Shown here one piece after another: positions 34,892 to 43,856 of a stretch of DNA of 64,000 nt. The position numbers and the translations under genes were made by a program. The stretch covers positions 1 to 64,000 of the forward strand of contig JABCZC010000015.1 in the NCBI GenBank assembly GCA_013289875.1, given 5' to 3'. Position 1 is the stretch's first letter; each line of letters starts with the position of its first letter. The notes under the pieces were generated by a model. It saw only the letters and a list, made by a program, of their open reading frames with translations. It had not been told where the DNA came from and did not search any database. The stretch comes from Acidobacteriota bacterium. GTDB taxonomy: Bacteria; Acidobacteriota; Terriglobia; Terriglobales; Acidobacteriaceae.

Positions 34892-35926
34892 TTACCGGGC
34901 TGCGGGTTTTGCGGAATCGAGAGCCGCAACCACTGCATCCGCGAATGCCTTCGTCCCAGCCGTTCCGTAGACGTCGCGGGTGAGCGCCTTCTTCTCGATA
35001 TAGACGTGCTCCAGGGCCGCCTGGACATTATCGGCAGCATCGTTTTCATCAATATGGCGCAACATTAAGATCGCCGATTGCAGCAGTGCAGTGGGGTTCG
35101 CAATGTCCTTGCCAGCGATATCCGGAGCCGATCCATGGACCGCTTCGAAGATCGCTGCATCGTCGCCGATATTCGCTCCCGGCACCAGGCCCAGTCCACC
35201 CACGAACGCCGCACACAGATCGCTCACAATGTCGCCATAGAGGTTCGGCAGCAGCAGCGTATCGTACTGGTACGGATTCGTCACCAGCTGCATGCAGGTG
35301 TTGTCGATGATGTGCTCGCCATAGGTGATATCCGGGTAACTCTCCGCGATTTTCCGCGCGCACTTCAGAAACATGCCGTCGGACAGCTTCATGATGTTCG
35401 CCTTGTGGATCGCGTGAACCTTGCGGCGTCCATGCTTGCGCGCATATTCAAATGCCCACTTCGCGATGCGCGTCGAGCCTTTTTCAGTGATCACCTTCAG
35501 CGAGGTCATCACTCCGGGGACCACCTCATGCTCCAGGCCCACATACTCGCCCTCGGTATTTTCGCGGACGATGATCAGGTCTACACCCGGATAACGCGTC
35601 TCCAGGCCGGGCAGATTCCTGATTGGACGGAAATTGACGTAGAGCTCGAATTTCTTGCGCAGAGTCACGTTGATCGAGGTAAACCCGCCGCCGATCGGGG
35701 TCGTCACTGGCCCCTTGAGAGCGAGCTTTGTCCTCTCAATCGATTCGTACAGCTCTTTCGGGATGTATTCCTCATACTTCTCGAACGCATCGGCGCCCGC
35801 TGAGTAGCGCTCCCAGGCAAACTTCACGCCCGTTGCCTCCAGGATCCGAACAACCGCGTCCGTGACCTCGGGGCCAATCCCATCTCCAGGAATCAATGTG
35901 ACTGCATGTGTCTTCTTCTCGCTCAT
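34892..35926 (-). CDS. icd: NAD-type isocitrate dehydrogenase
   Basis: 344 residues. Beta-decarboxylating dehydrogenase family: LIPGDGIGPEVTDAVV at the start, substrate loop GGGFTSINVTLRK (Ser-x-Asn with basic residues, isocitrate-like), and the signature NLYGDIVSDLCAAFVGGLGL. HGSAPDIAGKDIANPTA is the nucleotide-binding region; GSAPD suits NAD use. Short single-domain form as in mitochondrial/Thermus-type enzymes, not the E. coli type. Isopropylmalate dehydrogenase is a less likely reading. Starts 8 bases after nrdR. Confidence 0.85.
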   Translation of the reverse strand: MSEKKTHAVTLIPGDGIGPEVTDAVVRILEATGVKFAWERYSAGADAFEKYEEYIPKELYESIERTKLALKGPVTTPIGGGFTSINVTLRKKFELYVNFRPIRNLPGLETRYPGVDLIIVRENTEGEYVGLEHEVVPGVMTSLKVITEKGSTRIAKWAFEYARKHGRRKVHAIHKANIMKLSDGMFLKCARKIAESYPDITYGEHIIDNTCMQLVTNPYQYDTLLLPNLYGDIVSDLCAAFVGGLGLVPGANIGDDAAIFEAVHGSAPDIAGKDIANPTALLQSAILMLRHIDENDAADNVQAALEHVYIEKKALTRDVYGTAGTKAFADAVVAALDSAKPAAR

Positions 35927-35934
35927 AGACCTCT

Positions 35935-36420
35935 TCAGCTTGCCGGTTTGCCCTTCTTGCCGGGCTCCCGTGCAGTCAGCAACTGTTCCAATTCTTCCTT
36001 GAATTCGCGGACATCCTTGAAATCGCGATACACGCTGGCGAAGCGGATGTAGGCGACCGTATCCAGGGCCTTCAGCCGATTCATCAGCAACTCGCCAATT
36101 TCGCTGGTCGTGCGCTCGCGCTCGGACGAATCCATAAGAAAGGTCTCTGCCTCATCGACCAGCGCTTCCAGCTTGCTCGCCGAGACAGGCCGCTTCTCGC
36201 AGGCATGCAGCAGACCGCTAAGCACCTTCTGCCGCTCGAACTTTTCCCGGCGACCATCTTTCTTCACAACCATGTAGGGGATTTCGTCGATGCGCTCGTA
36301 GGTGGTGAAGCGCTTATTGCAGCCCTCGCATTCGCGACGTCTGCGTATCGAATCGGCTTCTTTGCTCTCGCGCGAGTCAACCACCCGGTCTTGCGCAAAC
36401 CCGCAGTAAGGACACTTCAT
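35935..36420 (-). CDS. nrdR: Transcriptional repressor NrdR
   Basis: 161 residues from MKCPYCGF (36420). The zinc ribbon uses Cys3, Cys6, Cys31 and Cys34, followed by RFTTYERI and an ATP-cone domain ([20 protein letters not shown]). NrdR senses ATP/dATP and represses ribonucleotide reductase genes. Length and motifs are canonical. No nrd gene lies in the window. Probably co-transcribed with icd, a linkage I do not know as a usual one. Confidence 0.95.
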   Translation of the reverse strand: MKCPYCGFAQDRVVDSRESKEADSIRRRRECEGCNKRFTTYERIDEIPYMVVKKDGRREKFERQKVLSGLLHACEKRPVSASKLEALVDEAETFLMDSSERERTTSEIGELLMNRLKALDTVAYIRFASVYRDFKDVREFKEELEQLLTAREPGKKGKPAS

Positions 36421-36567
36421 TTCTGCTTTGATTCTATCAGCGCTCGTGAGTCCGGCATTCCGCAGGCACAAGGTGCTCTCAGAGCCATTCCAAACCCGCC
36501 AAAACAATGCGTCGCTGCCATAAAGGAATGCGGGTGTTATCTTGCCCCTTTTACGCATCTCATCACC

Positions 36568-37044
36568 ATGACTGCGAAACAACGTACAATCCACGAACGC
36601 TCCATCCTCAAGGGCGCATTTGCAGGTCTGATTGGCGGTCTCGCCGGCGCAGGCGCCAAAATGCTCGCGGAGCAGGTCTTCCCGCCGCGTGTCCAGGGGC
36701 AGACGCCGCCGCCCGTCATCCTCGCCGAGCAGGTCGCAGGCCATGGACTGCCGGCTGATCAGCAGCAAGTGGCCAAACACGGTCTCCACTGGGGTTTCGG
36801 AGCTGCCGCCGGAGCCGTTTATGGTGGACTCGTTGAGGTCGAGCCATCCCTCGCGGCATGGCGGGGTGCAGCCTTCGGCCTCACCCTGAATAGGCTTACC
36901 CACGAGTCCATCCTGCCTCGGATGGGGCTGGCCCGCCCCAAAGAAGAACAGCCCACCCAGGAGCGAATCAGCGAGTGGGTCACCCACGCCGTGTATGGAA
37001 TCTTCACCGACGCAGTTCGCCGGGTGGTTCGCCGCAATCTCTAA
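36568..37044 (+). CDS. YagU-like (DUF1440) inner-membrane protein
   Basis: 158 residues from the ATG at 36568. Two glycine/alanine-rich membrane segments are visible ([20 protein letters not shown] and [18 protein letters not shown]), then a less hydrophobic stretch and a basic tail. This pattern matches YagU/DUF1440 proteins, linked in E. coli to acid tolerance; that role is carried over by analogy only. Divergent from nrdR (147-base gap) and convergent with the flippase-like gene. Confidence 0.65.
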   Translation: MTAKQRTIHERSILKGAFAGLIGGLAGAGAKMLAEQVFPPRVQGQTPPPVILAEQVAGHGLPADQQQVAKHGLHWGFGAAAGAVYGGLVEVEPSLAAWRGAAFGLTLNRLTHESILPRMGLARPKEEQPTQERISEWVTHAVYGIFTDAVRRVVRRNL

Positions 37045-37050
37045 GGCCAG

Positions 37051-38127
37051 CTAAGTCGCCGTCTCATGCGCTGGTTCGGGAGTGGTCAAGGCTTCCACTC
37101 CTGCATGTTCGCTTTCCTCGGCAACTCTCTTGAGCGATACGTGCTCGAACTGCGCCCAGATCAGGCCCAGCGGAATCACGCTGAGAAACGTCACCCCCAG
37201 CAGGACCGCCCCGCAGCCCAACGCCGGTTCGGCGGCAACCCCGAGCCATCCGTGCATGGTTGCCGAGGTCGCCAGAATCGTCGTAAACCAGCCGATGACG
37301 GGAAGCTGAAAGATCGATCCTCCCATACTGGCCGCCATCAGCACCATGCACCGCGCAAGCGTCATGTGCAAAAGCTCCGGAGAGCTCACAAAGGCCCACA
37401 TCGTCTCCAGGTAAGCAAGGGCGATCATCGCCCACATGGCCAGCGACACGCCGAATGCAAGCAGAAAATCTCCAAAGGAGGCCAAAGTGTCCAGCCCGTC
37501 GCGGAATGCCCGGATTTTATCCGCAGCTGATTTGGCGATCCCCGGCGACAGGGCGCCAATCGTCTTTTCGGTGAACGCGGCCAGCACTCCGCCAGATATC
37601 CGCACGAAAACGGCAAAAATCGCCAGGGCAAGAGTCACCGCGAAACTGACTTTGGCAACCCTCACCATCAGTTCATGGTGGGGCAGCGTGTTCCGATCTG
37701 GCGCAAGAAGCAGCGTCAGCGAAAATATCAACGCCATCGCGCCCAGATCGAACATGCGCTCGACCGTGTACACGGCAATCTGCGAGCCGACGGTCAATTT
37801 TGTGCGGCGCGCCACCAGGTATGGCCGCACCAGGTCGGCCAATCGCCCGAACAATGCGACCGCTGTAAATCCGATCACCTGGGAGCCCACAAGCTTCAGT
37901 GGAGACACATGTTTTGTCGGTCTGAGGAAAACCGACCACCGCACTGCGCGCAGGCCGTACGCTGCCCAGATGAGCGTCACGGCAATGCCGATTCTTCTCC
38001 AGTCGGCCAGCTTGAGTTGCTCGGTGAAGACCCGCCAGTCAAAATGGATTCGCTGTCGTGCCACCAGCGCCAGCGCCACGAGGGCGATGGCCATGGCCAG
38101 CCACAGAATCCATCCCTTGTTTTTCAA
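37051..38127 (-). CDS. UPF0104 / lysylphosphatidylglycerol-synthase-like membrane protein
   Basis: 358 residues with about eight membrane helices. The GRLADLVRPYLVARR segment and the TVERMFD motif are characteristic of the UPF0104 (AglD / MprF-flippase-like) family. It sits in the inner membrane and is thought to flip or transfer lipid-linked groups. 27 bases after the lytic transglycosylase gene, so likely co-transcribed with it and the HAD and thrC genes. Confidence 0.85.
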   Translation of the reverse strand: MKNKGWILWLAMAIALVALALVARQRIHFDWRVFTEQLKLADWRRIGIAVTLIWAAYGLRAVRWSVFLRPTKHVSPLKLVGSQVIGFTAVALFGRLADLVRPYLVARRTKLTVGSQIAVYTVERMFDLGAMALIFSLTLLLAPDRNTLPHHELMVRVAKVSFAVTLALAIFAVFVRISGGVLAAFTEKTIGALSPGIAKSAADKIRAFRDGLDTLASFGDFLLAFGVSLAMWAMIALAYLETMWAFVSSPELLHMTLARCMVLMAASMGGSIFQLPVIGWFTTILATSATMHGWLGVAAEPALGCGAVLLGVTFLSVIPLGLIWAQFEHVSLKRVAEESEHAGVEALTTPEPAHETAT

Positions 38128-38154
38128 AATTGTTTCTCCGTGTTGGAAGAAAAT

Positions 38155-38907
38155 TTAACGTGCGGCGGTTGCGACCTGTGTTCCCGTCGCGACCGTCCGG
38201 ACATTTTTGCGTGCCGCAATGCGCCGGTTGAACTCGTGGATCACCCTGGCCACGTAAAGCTGCGTTTCGCGGTAGGGGGGGATCCCATGCCAGCGGTCGA
38301 CCGCCGCCGGTCCTGCGTTGTAGGCGGCCAGGGCCAGCGCGAGATTATCGTGATATCGCCTCAGCAGCCCGTCCAGGTAGGCAGTTCCACCGTTGACGTT
38401 TTCCCCTGGAGCAAAAGCATTTCCGACGCCCAGATCGGCCGCCGTCTGGGGCATCAGCTGCATCAGCCCTTGCGCACCTGCCCGGCTCACGGCCCGCGTG
38501 TTGCCGCCGCTCTCCTGCCGCACCACGCTGGCGAGCAAATCTACATCGAGATCGTGAGTTTTCCCCGCTTTCGCCTGCAGCTCACGCAATTCCGCTTCGG
38601 TTAGCTTGCCATCTGCCGGCAGAGCGCCGCTCGATGGATTTTTCGCCGCGCTCCTCGGCAGGTCCACATGCTCGCTGGCGGCAATTTCTTCGGCCCTGAC
38701 CTCGACAAAATTCGCGCTGGCCGCGTCGAGGTAAAGCCGCACCTTGTCGCCCAGGACCGAGCGATGATCGCACATCAAATCGAAGCCATTGATCAGGGTT
38801 ATGTGCTCGGCTGCATTTGCCATTCCCGAAGTCGCAAGGAACACCAGAGCCAGGCGAAAAGTGCCGCCCACTCTAGTCCAGCCGATTCCTGGCCCGATTC
38901 CTCGCAT
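38155..38907 (-). CDS. Lytic transglycosylase (SLT family)
   Basis: 250 residues from the ATG at 38907 (a TTG 30 bases upstream is the alternative and overlaps the HAD stop). A signal peptide precedes AAEHI. The SLT domain has the catalytic Glu in SVVRQESGGN, then GAQGLMQLMPQTA and ALAAYNAGPAAVD. It cleaves peptidoglycan glycan strands to anhydromuropeptides. The N-terminal ~100 residues are a separate beta-type region. Downstream of the HAD phosphatase and upstream of the UPF0104 gene. Confidence 0.9.
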   Translation of the reverse strand: MRGIGPGIGWTRVGGTFRLALVFLATSGMANAAEHITLINGFDLMCDHRSVLGDKVRLYLDAASANFVEVRAEEIAASEHVDLPRSAAKNPSSGALPADGKLTEAELRELQAKAGKTHDLDVDLLASVVRQESGGNTRAVSRAGAQGLMQLMPQTAADLGVGNAFAPGENVNGGTAYLDGLLRRYHDNLALALAAYNAGPAAVDRWHGIPPYRETQLYVARVIHEFNRRIAARKNVRTVATGTQVATAAR

Positions 38908-38933
38908 CTGGCCCACTCTATCACGTCGCTGTT

Positions 38934-39848
38934 TCAATGGCTGAACCTCTCGCCATACTGGACGTTTGCGGTTGCGAGCACGCTCTCAATCACCTGGGCG
39001 ACTCCGTCCTCATCGTTGCTTGTGGTGATCTCCCATCCCCGCTCCCGCGCGATTTGCACCAGGCCGGGCGCGCTGTTGGCCATTACCACCGGACGTCCGG
39101 CAAAATTCAGCATTTCCAAGTCATTGAAGTTGTCGCCGATGGCCATAGTTTCTTCGCGGGATATGCCCAGCATGGCTGCCACTTTCTTCAATGCAGCTCC
39201 CTTGGAACAGCCCTGGGGCAGAATATCCAGAATCGACAGATCCTTGACGGGATATTCCGTCCTGTGCAGCTCAATCTTCTCTCCGAATGCGCTTGCCGCC
39301 AGCCACTCCTCCGCGGCCCTCATCTCCTCGACCGGTCCGCACAGCATTCCCTGAACCGGCGCGCAGCCTTCATCGAAGCAACCCTCCAGAGGGTTAAATT
39401 CTTGAATCCACGAGCGGTTCGCATTCACCCAAGGCGAAATCCGCATACTCAGGCGATCGATCGATTCCAGCACCAGTTCGCCGGGACCTTCGCGGTCGAA
39501 GGTGAACACCGTCATGCCGCCAAACTGCCTCAGCGGAGCGCATAACCCGCGTGCCGTCTCGACCGGCAGGTAGAAGTGGTCAATGCGCCTTCCGGTCAGT
39601 GTTTCTGTTCCCAGCGTTCGCGTAACGGTGCCGTTCGACGTAATCAGCACCGTCTCCAGCTTCAGACCCAGAGGCAGGATCAGCGGAGCTGCATACGCCT
39701 GCCGCCGGCCTGTCGCTATCACGATGGCGATGCCCGCAAGCTCGGCTTCGAGCAAGGCCTGGCACGTCCGTTCGGAAACCTGCCCTCCAAAAGAAGGCAA
39801 CAACGTCCCATCGATGTCGATCCCTATCAGCCGTACCGGAGAGGTCAT
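38934..39848 (-). CDS. HAD-superfamily Cof-type phosphatase
   Basis: 304 residues from MTSPVRLIGIDIDGTLL. Asp11 and Asp13 are the nucleophile and acid/base of motif I, ITSNGT is motif II, and GDNFNDLEML is motif IV. The large C2b cap between motifs II and IV is typical of Cof-type enzymes that dephosphorylate sugar phosphates or FMN/PLP. Substrate unknown. The gene is 71 bases after thrC and its stop lies 26 bases before the chosen transglycosylase start. Confidence 0.88.
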   Translation of the reverse strand: MTSPVRLIGIDIDGTLLPSFGGQVSERTCQALLEAELAGIAIVIATGRRQAYAAPLILPLGLKLETVLITSNGTVTRTLGTETLTGRRIDHFYLPVETARGLCAPLRQFGGMTVFTFDREGPGELVLESIDRLSMRISPWVNANRSWIQEFNPLEGCFDEGCAPVQGMLCGPVEEMRAAEEWLAASAFGEKIELHRTEYPVKDLSILDILPQGCSKGAALKKVAAMLGISREETMAIGDNFNDLEMLNFAGRPVVMANSAPGLVQIARERGWEITTSNDEDGVAQVIESVLATANVQYGERFSH

Positions 39849-39919
39849 TGGTTCAAGTCTACCCAATACGACGCCGCCGCACTTACCCGAAAAGGGTTAC
39901 ACTCTCCGTTCCTGGCGTG

Positions 39920-41173
39920 TTAGACGGGTGTGATAATCCCGCCTACCGGGCTGCGCTCCGGCAGTTTTTTCTCCGCTGGGTGTTTCAGTCCGATCGCTTT
40001 TGCAATCATGTCGACGTACTTCAATCCAGCGCCGGTGTTGAAGATGACGACCCGGTCGGACGGTGCGAGGAAGCCGGTGGCGATCAGGTGATCGTAGGCC
40101 GCGGTCGCAGCCGCACCCTCGGGAGAGAGCAGAAGCCCTTCATTCCGCGACCAATCGAGCAACGACTTGAGAATGGTTTCGTCGCTCAGCTCCAGCACCG
40201 TTCCGCCGGACTCGCGCACGATTTCGAGGATCAGGTAGTCGCCGTAAGGCTTTGGCACGCGCAATCCTGCCGCGAATGTGGCCGCGTTCTCGAAAAACCT
40301 GCTTGCCAGCTCACCCGCTTCATACGCACGAGCCACGGGTGCGCAGCCCGAAGCCTGCACAGCGATCATTTTGGGGCGTTTTCCCGGACGCACCCACCCC
40401 AGCGTTTCCATTTCCTCAAAGGCCTTCCACATGCCGATCAGGCCCACGCCTCCGCCGGTCGGGTAAAAGACGGCATCGGGATACTCCCAGCCAAGCTGCT
40501 CGACGAGCTCATAGCCCATGGTCTTTTTGCCTTCGACGCGAAAGGGCTCCTTGAGGGTGGAGACATCGAACCAAACATCTTCTGGGGTCAGACGGCCTAC
40601 GGCCTGCTCGACTCTCTGCTCTTTTATGTGCTCGGCGACCATGCGGGCGCAATCGGAGATGAGGCCGTCGACGAGGGTGACGTGGGCTCCATAGGCCACG
40701 CCTTCGAGGTAATTCGCCATGGGCACGTCGTGCGGCATGAAGATGTGCGCTTCGATTCCACCGGCGGCGGCGTAGGCGGCTAGCGCTCCGGCGGCGTTGC
40801 CGGCGGAGGGGGCAGCCAGCTTCTTCAGGCCATAGTGTTTGGCCATGGACACGGCCATCGACATCCCGCGCGCTTTGAAGCTTCCCGTCGGATTGGTCGC
40901 TTCTTCCTTCAGGTAGAGGTTCGAATAGCGGCGGCTGCGGAGCATCGGCGTACAACCTTCGCCGAGTGTGATTGGCTCGACGTCAGGCAGGACGGCGGAA
41001 TAGCGCCACATGCTCTGAATGCCGCCTTCGGCTGGGCGCGAGGCAGGATCAACCCTGGTCATGTCATAGCGGACATAGAGGGATCCCGCGCAGGAGGGAC
41101 AGACGGTCTGGGGCGTGTCAGCGGAGACAAGCTTGTGGCAACGGGAGCATTCGAGCGAGGAGATCGGGGGCAT
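39920..41173 (-). CDS. thrC: Threonine synthase with N-terminal zinc ribbon
   Basis: 417 residues. Cys9, Cys12, Cys25 and Cys28 form a rubredoxin-like zinc ribbon seen in one branch of threonine synthases. The PLP lysine is in NPTGSFKARG and the phosphate loop is APSAGNAAGALAAY. It makes threonine from O-phosphohomoserine, completing the branch that shares asd and lysC with lysine. No hom or thrB is in the window. The LytTR regulator lies 37 bases upstream on the same strand. Confidence 0.93.
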   Translation of the reverse strand: MPPISSLECSRCHKLVSADTPQTVCPSCAGSLYVRYDMTRVDPASRPAEGGIQSMWRYSAVLPDVEPITLGEGCTPMLRSRRYSNLYLKEEATNPTGSFKARGMSMAVSMAKHYGLKKLAAPSAGNAAGALAAYAAAGGIEAHIFMPHDVPMANYLEGVAYGAHVTLVDGLISDCARMVAEHIKEQRVEQAVGRLTPEDVWFDVSTLKEPFRVEGKKTMGYELVEQLGWEYPDAVFYPTGGGVGLIGMWKAFEEMETLGWVRPGKRPKMIAVQASGCAPVARAYEAGELASRFFENAATFAAGLRVPKPYGDYLILEIVRESGGTVLELSDETILKSLLDWSRNEGLLLSPEGAAATAAYDHLIATGFLAPSDRVVIFNTGAGLKYVDMIAKAIGLKHPAEKKLPERSPVGGIITPV

Positions 41174-41210
41174 GAAGGAAGTTTAAGGCAACGGTTTCTG
41201 CTTAGCGCCG

Positions 41211-42038
41211 TTACAGCTTGAATAGCTCGCGCAGCCGTTTGGTCTGGGCGCGGCTTACGGGGATCTCGGTCTGCTTCTTGTCGTTCATGCGCAGCTGGTA
41301 GCTGCTCTTGAACCATGGCACGACTTCCTTGATGTGATTGATGTTCACAACGTAGGAGCGGTGCGCGCGCCAGAAGATGCTGGGATCGAGCAAGTCCAGC
41401 AGCTCTTCGAGGGTGCGGCATTTTGACTGGCCATCGATGGTCTGGGTGGCCACCGAGATGATGCCCTCATCGATTGAGGCAAAGCACATATCTTTCTGGT
41501 CGATGAGGAGCAGCCGGCTCTGTGCCTGCAGGACGATCTTGCCGCTGTGCGTGCGCGGATTCTGCTGCTGCTGTTCGATCAAACGAATCAGCGCGTCGAG
41601 TTTGATGTCCCCCCCTCCGCCGACCCCAAGTGATTCGCCTTCGGTCTGCGAGGTCTCCTGAAGACGCAGCCGGGCACGCTCGATGGCCTGGAGTACACGA
41701 GCTTTGTCGAAGGGCTTGAGCAGATAATCGATAGCGTTTACGTCGAAGGCGCGCACTGCGTATTGATCGAAGGCCGTCGCGAAGATGATCTGCGGCAGGC
41801 GGTCGCGGTGCTCGATCAGTTGCTTAAGCACGGCGAAGCCGTCGAGGCCCGGCATCTGCACGTCGAGAAAGACGACGTCGGGCTGGTATTCGCGAATGAG
41901 CTCGACGGCCTCAATGCCGTTCGCGCCCTGGGCGACGACTTCAACGCCGGTGGTGTCGAGCAGATACTTCAACTCCTCGCGCGCGAGCTGCTCATCGTCG
42001 ACAATGAGCGCGGTGATGGGGGGCGCGGAGGTGTGCAT
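41211..42038 (-). CDS. LytTR-family response regulator
   Basis: 275 residues from MHTSAPPITALIVDDEQ (42038). Receiver domain with Asp in DVVFLDVQMPGLDGF, a conserved IDYLLKPFDKAR, a Gln-rich linker, then a LytTR DNA-binding domain (IFWRAHRSYVVNINHIKEV, EIPVSRAQTKRLREL). It is a transcription factor of the AlgR/LytR type. No LytS-like kinase is adjacent. It sits in a co-directional run between a zinc-ribbon membrane protein and thrC. Confidence 0.92.
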   Translation of the reverse strand: MHTSAPPITALIVDDEQLAREELKYLLDTTGVEVVAQGANGIEAVELIREYQPDVVFLDVQMPGLDGFAVLKQLIEHRDRLPQIIFATAFDQYAVRAFDVNAIDYLLKPFDKARVLQAIERARLRLQETSQTEGESLGVGGGGDIKLDALIRLIEQQQQNPRTHSGKIVLQAQSRLLLIDQKDMCFASIDEGIISVATQTIDGQSKCRTLEELLDLLDPSIFWRAHRSYVVNINHIKEVVPWFKSSYQLRMNDKKQTEIPVSRAQTKRLRELFKL

Positions 42039-42096
42039 GGGCGAGGCCAACCATTGAGTATAGGAAGCCGCTGCGCCGTCCGTCCAGCGCCGGATG

Positions 42097-42645
42097 CTAA
42101 CGGGTAAACGCGTGCAGGCGGGCAGGGGGCTGGCTGGCGGTCAGGTCATGCCCGCAGTGAACGCAGAAAATATCTGTAATGCGCGCGCTGCGGTAGCAGT
42201 TTCCGCAGCAGGCGGCGACCTGGTAGGCGCATTGCGGGCAATAATGGTAATCGCCTTCAATGTGGGCGCCGCAGGAGGGGCAAGTCGCGGTGATAGGTTG
42301 GCGCAGCAGGAAATAGAGGACCGCTCCAACTCCTCCCGGCATGATGACGCAGACCATCCACAAGCGCGCGCTCATACCGCGTCGCGGAGCGTCGTTGCTG
42401 ATGTAGCCAATCATCAACACGTAGAGAGCGGCCAGAGCACCCCACGAGATAATCAGATACAGGCGGAAGGGAACAGGAACACCACTGGGGTGGTGGCGAT
42501 GCTCTGGAAGGACGATCCAGAAGTAGTACTGGGTAAGGGCAAAGGCCAGCAATGCTCCGGCAATAGCCCACCGGGGAATGAGTCGGAATTCGTCGGACAG
42601 ACGTGTTTCGGTTTGCAAGTCGCGTGGTTGGATCAGGTTGCTCAT
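42097..42645 (-). CDS. Membrane protein with C-terminal double zinc ribbon
   Basis: 182 residues. Three hydrophobic segments (around 28-46, 63-83 and 95-113), then a cysteine-rich tail with CPSCGAHIEG, CPQCAY, CGNCYRS and CVHCGHDL, i.e. four CxxC knuckles forming two zinc ribbons. The ribbons are probably cytosolic and may bind protein or nucleic acid. It follows the sigma-factor-linked membrane protein by 13 bases, so it is likely part of that ECF operon. No known name. Confidence 0.72.
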   Translation of the reverse strand: MSNLIQPRDLQTETRLSDEFRLIPRWAIAGALLAFALTQYYFWIVLPEHRHHPSGVPVPFRLYLIISWGALAALYVLMIGYISNDAPRRGMSARLWMVCVIMPGGVGAVLYFLLRQPITATCPSCGAHIEGDYHYCPQCAYQVAACCGNCYRSARITDIFCVHCGHDLTASQPPARLHAFTR

Positions 42646-42658
42646 CAGTCAGGCCAGC

Positions 42659-43054
42659 TCAGAATTTTTCTTCGTCCTGGGTCTTGCGGCTTCGCCAGTG
42701 GACGATGAGGGCCGCGAAGATCGCAGAGAACAGCGTAACGATGAGCGACATGGTCATTGCCGGCATATCCTGAAAATGCTCGCCGCTGAACAGGTCGTCG
42801 GCCACGCTCCAGATGGCCGGTGTGAGCAGCACAACGAGCCCAACGAAGGCCAGCAGAACGATGCCCACCTGACGGCGGCGGCGAACTTCCGCGTTGCTCA
42901 TCTGGAGCGCAGCCGCCATCACAGCGCGGCGCGTGCGCTGCACCACGGCCAGGTCGGCCTGGGCGTTCAAGCCGGAAAGCGCATCCACAAGCTGTGCATT
43001 GGGAGGAGCCGAGACTTCCCGCGCATGCGGATTCATTTCGGAGGGATTTTTCAT
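42659..43054 (-). CDS. Small two-helix membrane protein, possible anti-sigma partner
   Basis: 131 residues. The N-terminal ~60 residues are soluble and contain a helix (AQADLAVVQRTRRAVMAAAL), followed by two membrane helices (about 64-86 and 100-120). It overlaps the ECF sigma stop by ATGA and so is translated with it. That position is usual for anti-sigma factors, but there is no H-x3-C-x2-C zinc motif, so the assignment rests on context only. Confidence 0.6.
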   Translation of the reverse strand: MKNPSEMNPHAREVSAPPNAQLVDALSGLNAQADLAVVQRTRRAVMAAALQMSNAEVRRRRQVGIVLLAFVGLVVLLTPAIWSVADDLFSGEHFQDMPAMTMSLIVTLFSAIFAALIVHWRSRKTQDEEKF

Positions 43055-43662
43055 ACTCCCACCCGCTGCCTGTCGGCTTCGATCATCCGTGGCTTGAGTG
43101 CGGCAAGTCCGCGATAAAGGCGCGACTTGACGGTAGAGAGGGGAGCGCGCGTTACCTGTGAGATTTCTTCGAGAGAAAGCTCTTCGTGGAAGCGCAGCAC
43201 CAGTACTTCGCGATGCAACGGATCGAGAGTCAGCAGAGCGGCTGTCACCCGTTGTCCGTTTTCGCGGCTTTGATAAAGATCCAAGGGTGTCGGTTCATCG
43301 CTGGGCACTTCAAAGGGCCGTTCCTCGCCATTGATTTCGCACATCTCCTCCAGGCTGGCCATGGTGCGCTTGCGGCGGAGATCGATCATAAGATTGCGCG
43401 CGATGGTGAAGAGCCAGGTATCGAAGCGGGCCGCGCCGTTGTACTGACCGCCCCGTGTGAGTACCCGCATCCAGGTCTCCTGGAATAGGTCTTCGGCCAG
43501 ATCGCGATTGCCTGTGAGGAAGAGCAGGTAACGAAGGAGGCGGTGCTGGTATTGGACGATCAGGCGATCCAGCAGCTCGGCGTCGTGCTGCCTGAGCCCT
43601 CGTGCGATCAGGATGTTCTCGGCGCGCGATTGCTCTGCGAGGGTTAGCGTAGCCGTTGTCAT
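43051..43662 (-). CDS. ECF-family RNA polymerase sigma factor
   Basis: 203 residues from MTTATLTLAEQ; longer starts at 43740 (with an AAGGG about 8 bases before) and 43809 are open. Region 2 has YLLFLTGNRDLAEDLFQETW with the promoter-melting WLFTIARNLMIDLRRK, and region 4 has LSLEEISQVTRAPLSTVKSR. Such factors redirect RNA polymerase in response to envelope stress. It heads a co-directional run with a coupled membrane protein, a zinc-ribbon membrane protein and a LytTR regulator. Divergent from rlmB. Confidence 0.9.
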   Translation of the reverse strand: MTTATLTLAEQSRAENILIARGLRQHDAELLDRLIVQYQHRLLRYLLFLTGNRDLAEDLFQETWMRVLTRGGQYNGAARFDTWLFTIARNLMIDLRRKRTMASLEEMCEINGEERPFEVPSDEPTPLDLYQSRENGQRVTAALLTLDPLHREVLVLRFHEELSLEEISQVTRAPLSTVKSRLYRGLAALKPRMIEADRQRVGV

Positions 43663-43856
43663 CTCGTTTTTAGAGACGGATGACGAACCGCGGAAGACGC
43701 TCTTTTCGACGAGAATTTCAAGCTTGCTGGCAAAGCTCATGCGGTAACCCTTAAGACGAAATGAATTCTCAGACATGAGCATAAGAGTGGAGTCTGCTAA
43801 CTCTTCCATTATGATACTGATGCACTCGCGGCGACAAGTCCCGGTAAACTAGAGGG

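Noticed and set aside
36205-36567. Upstream extension of the YagU-like frame
   Set aside because: It runs antisense through the nrdR coding region and adds no family motif; the ATG at 36568 starts the recognisable protein.
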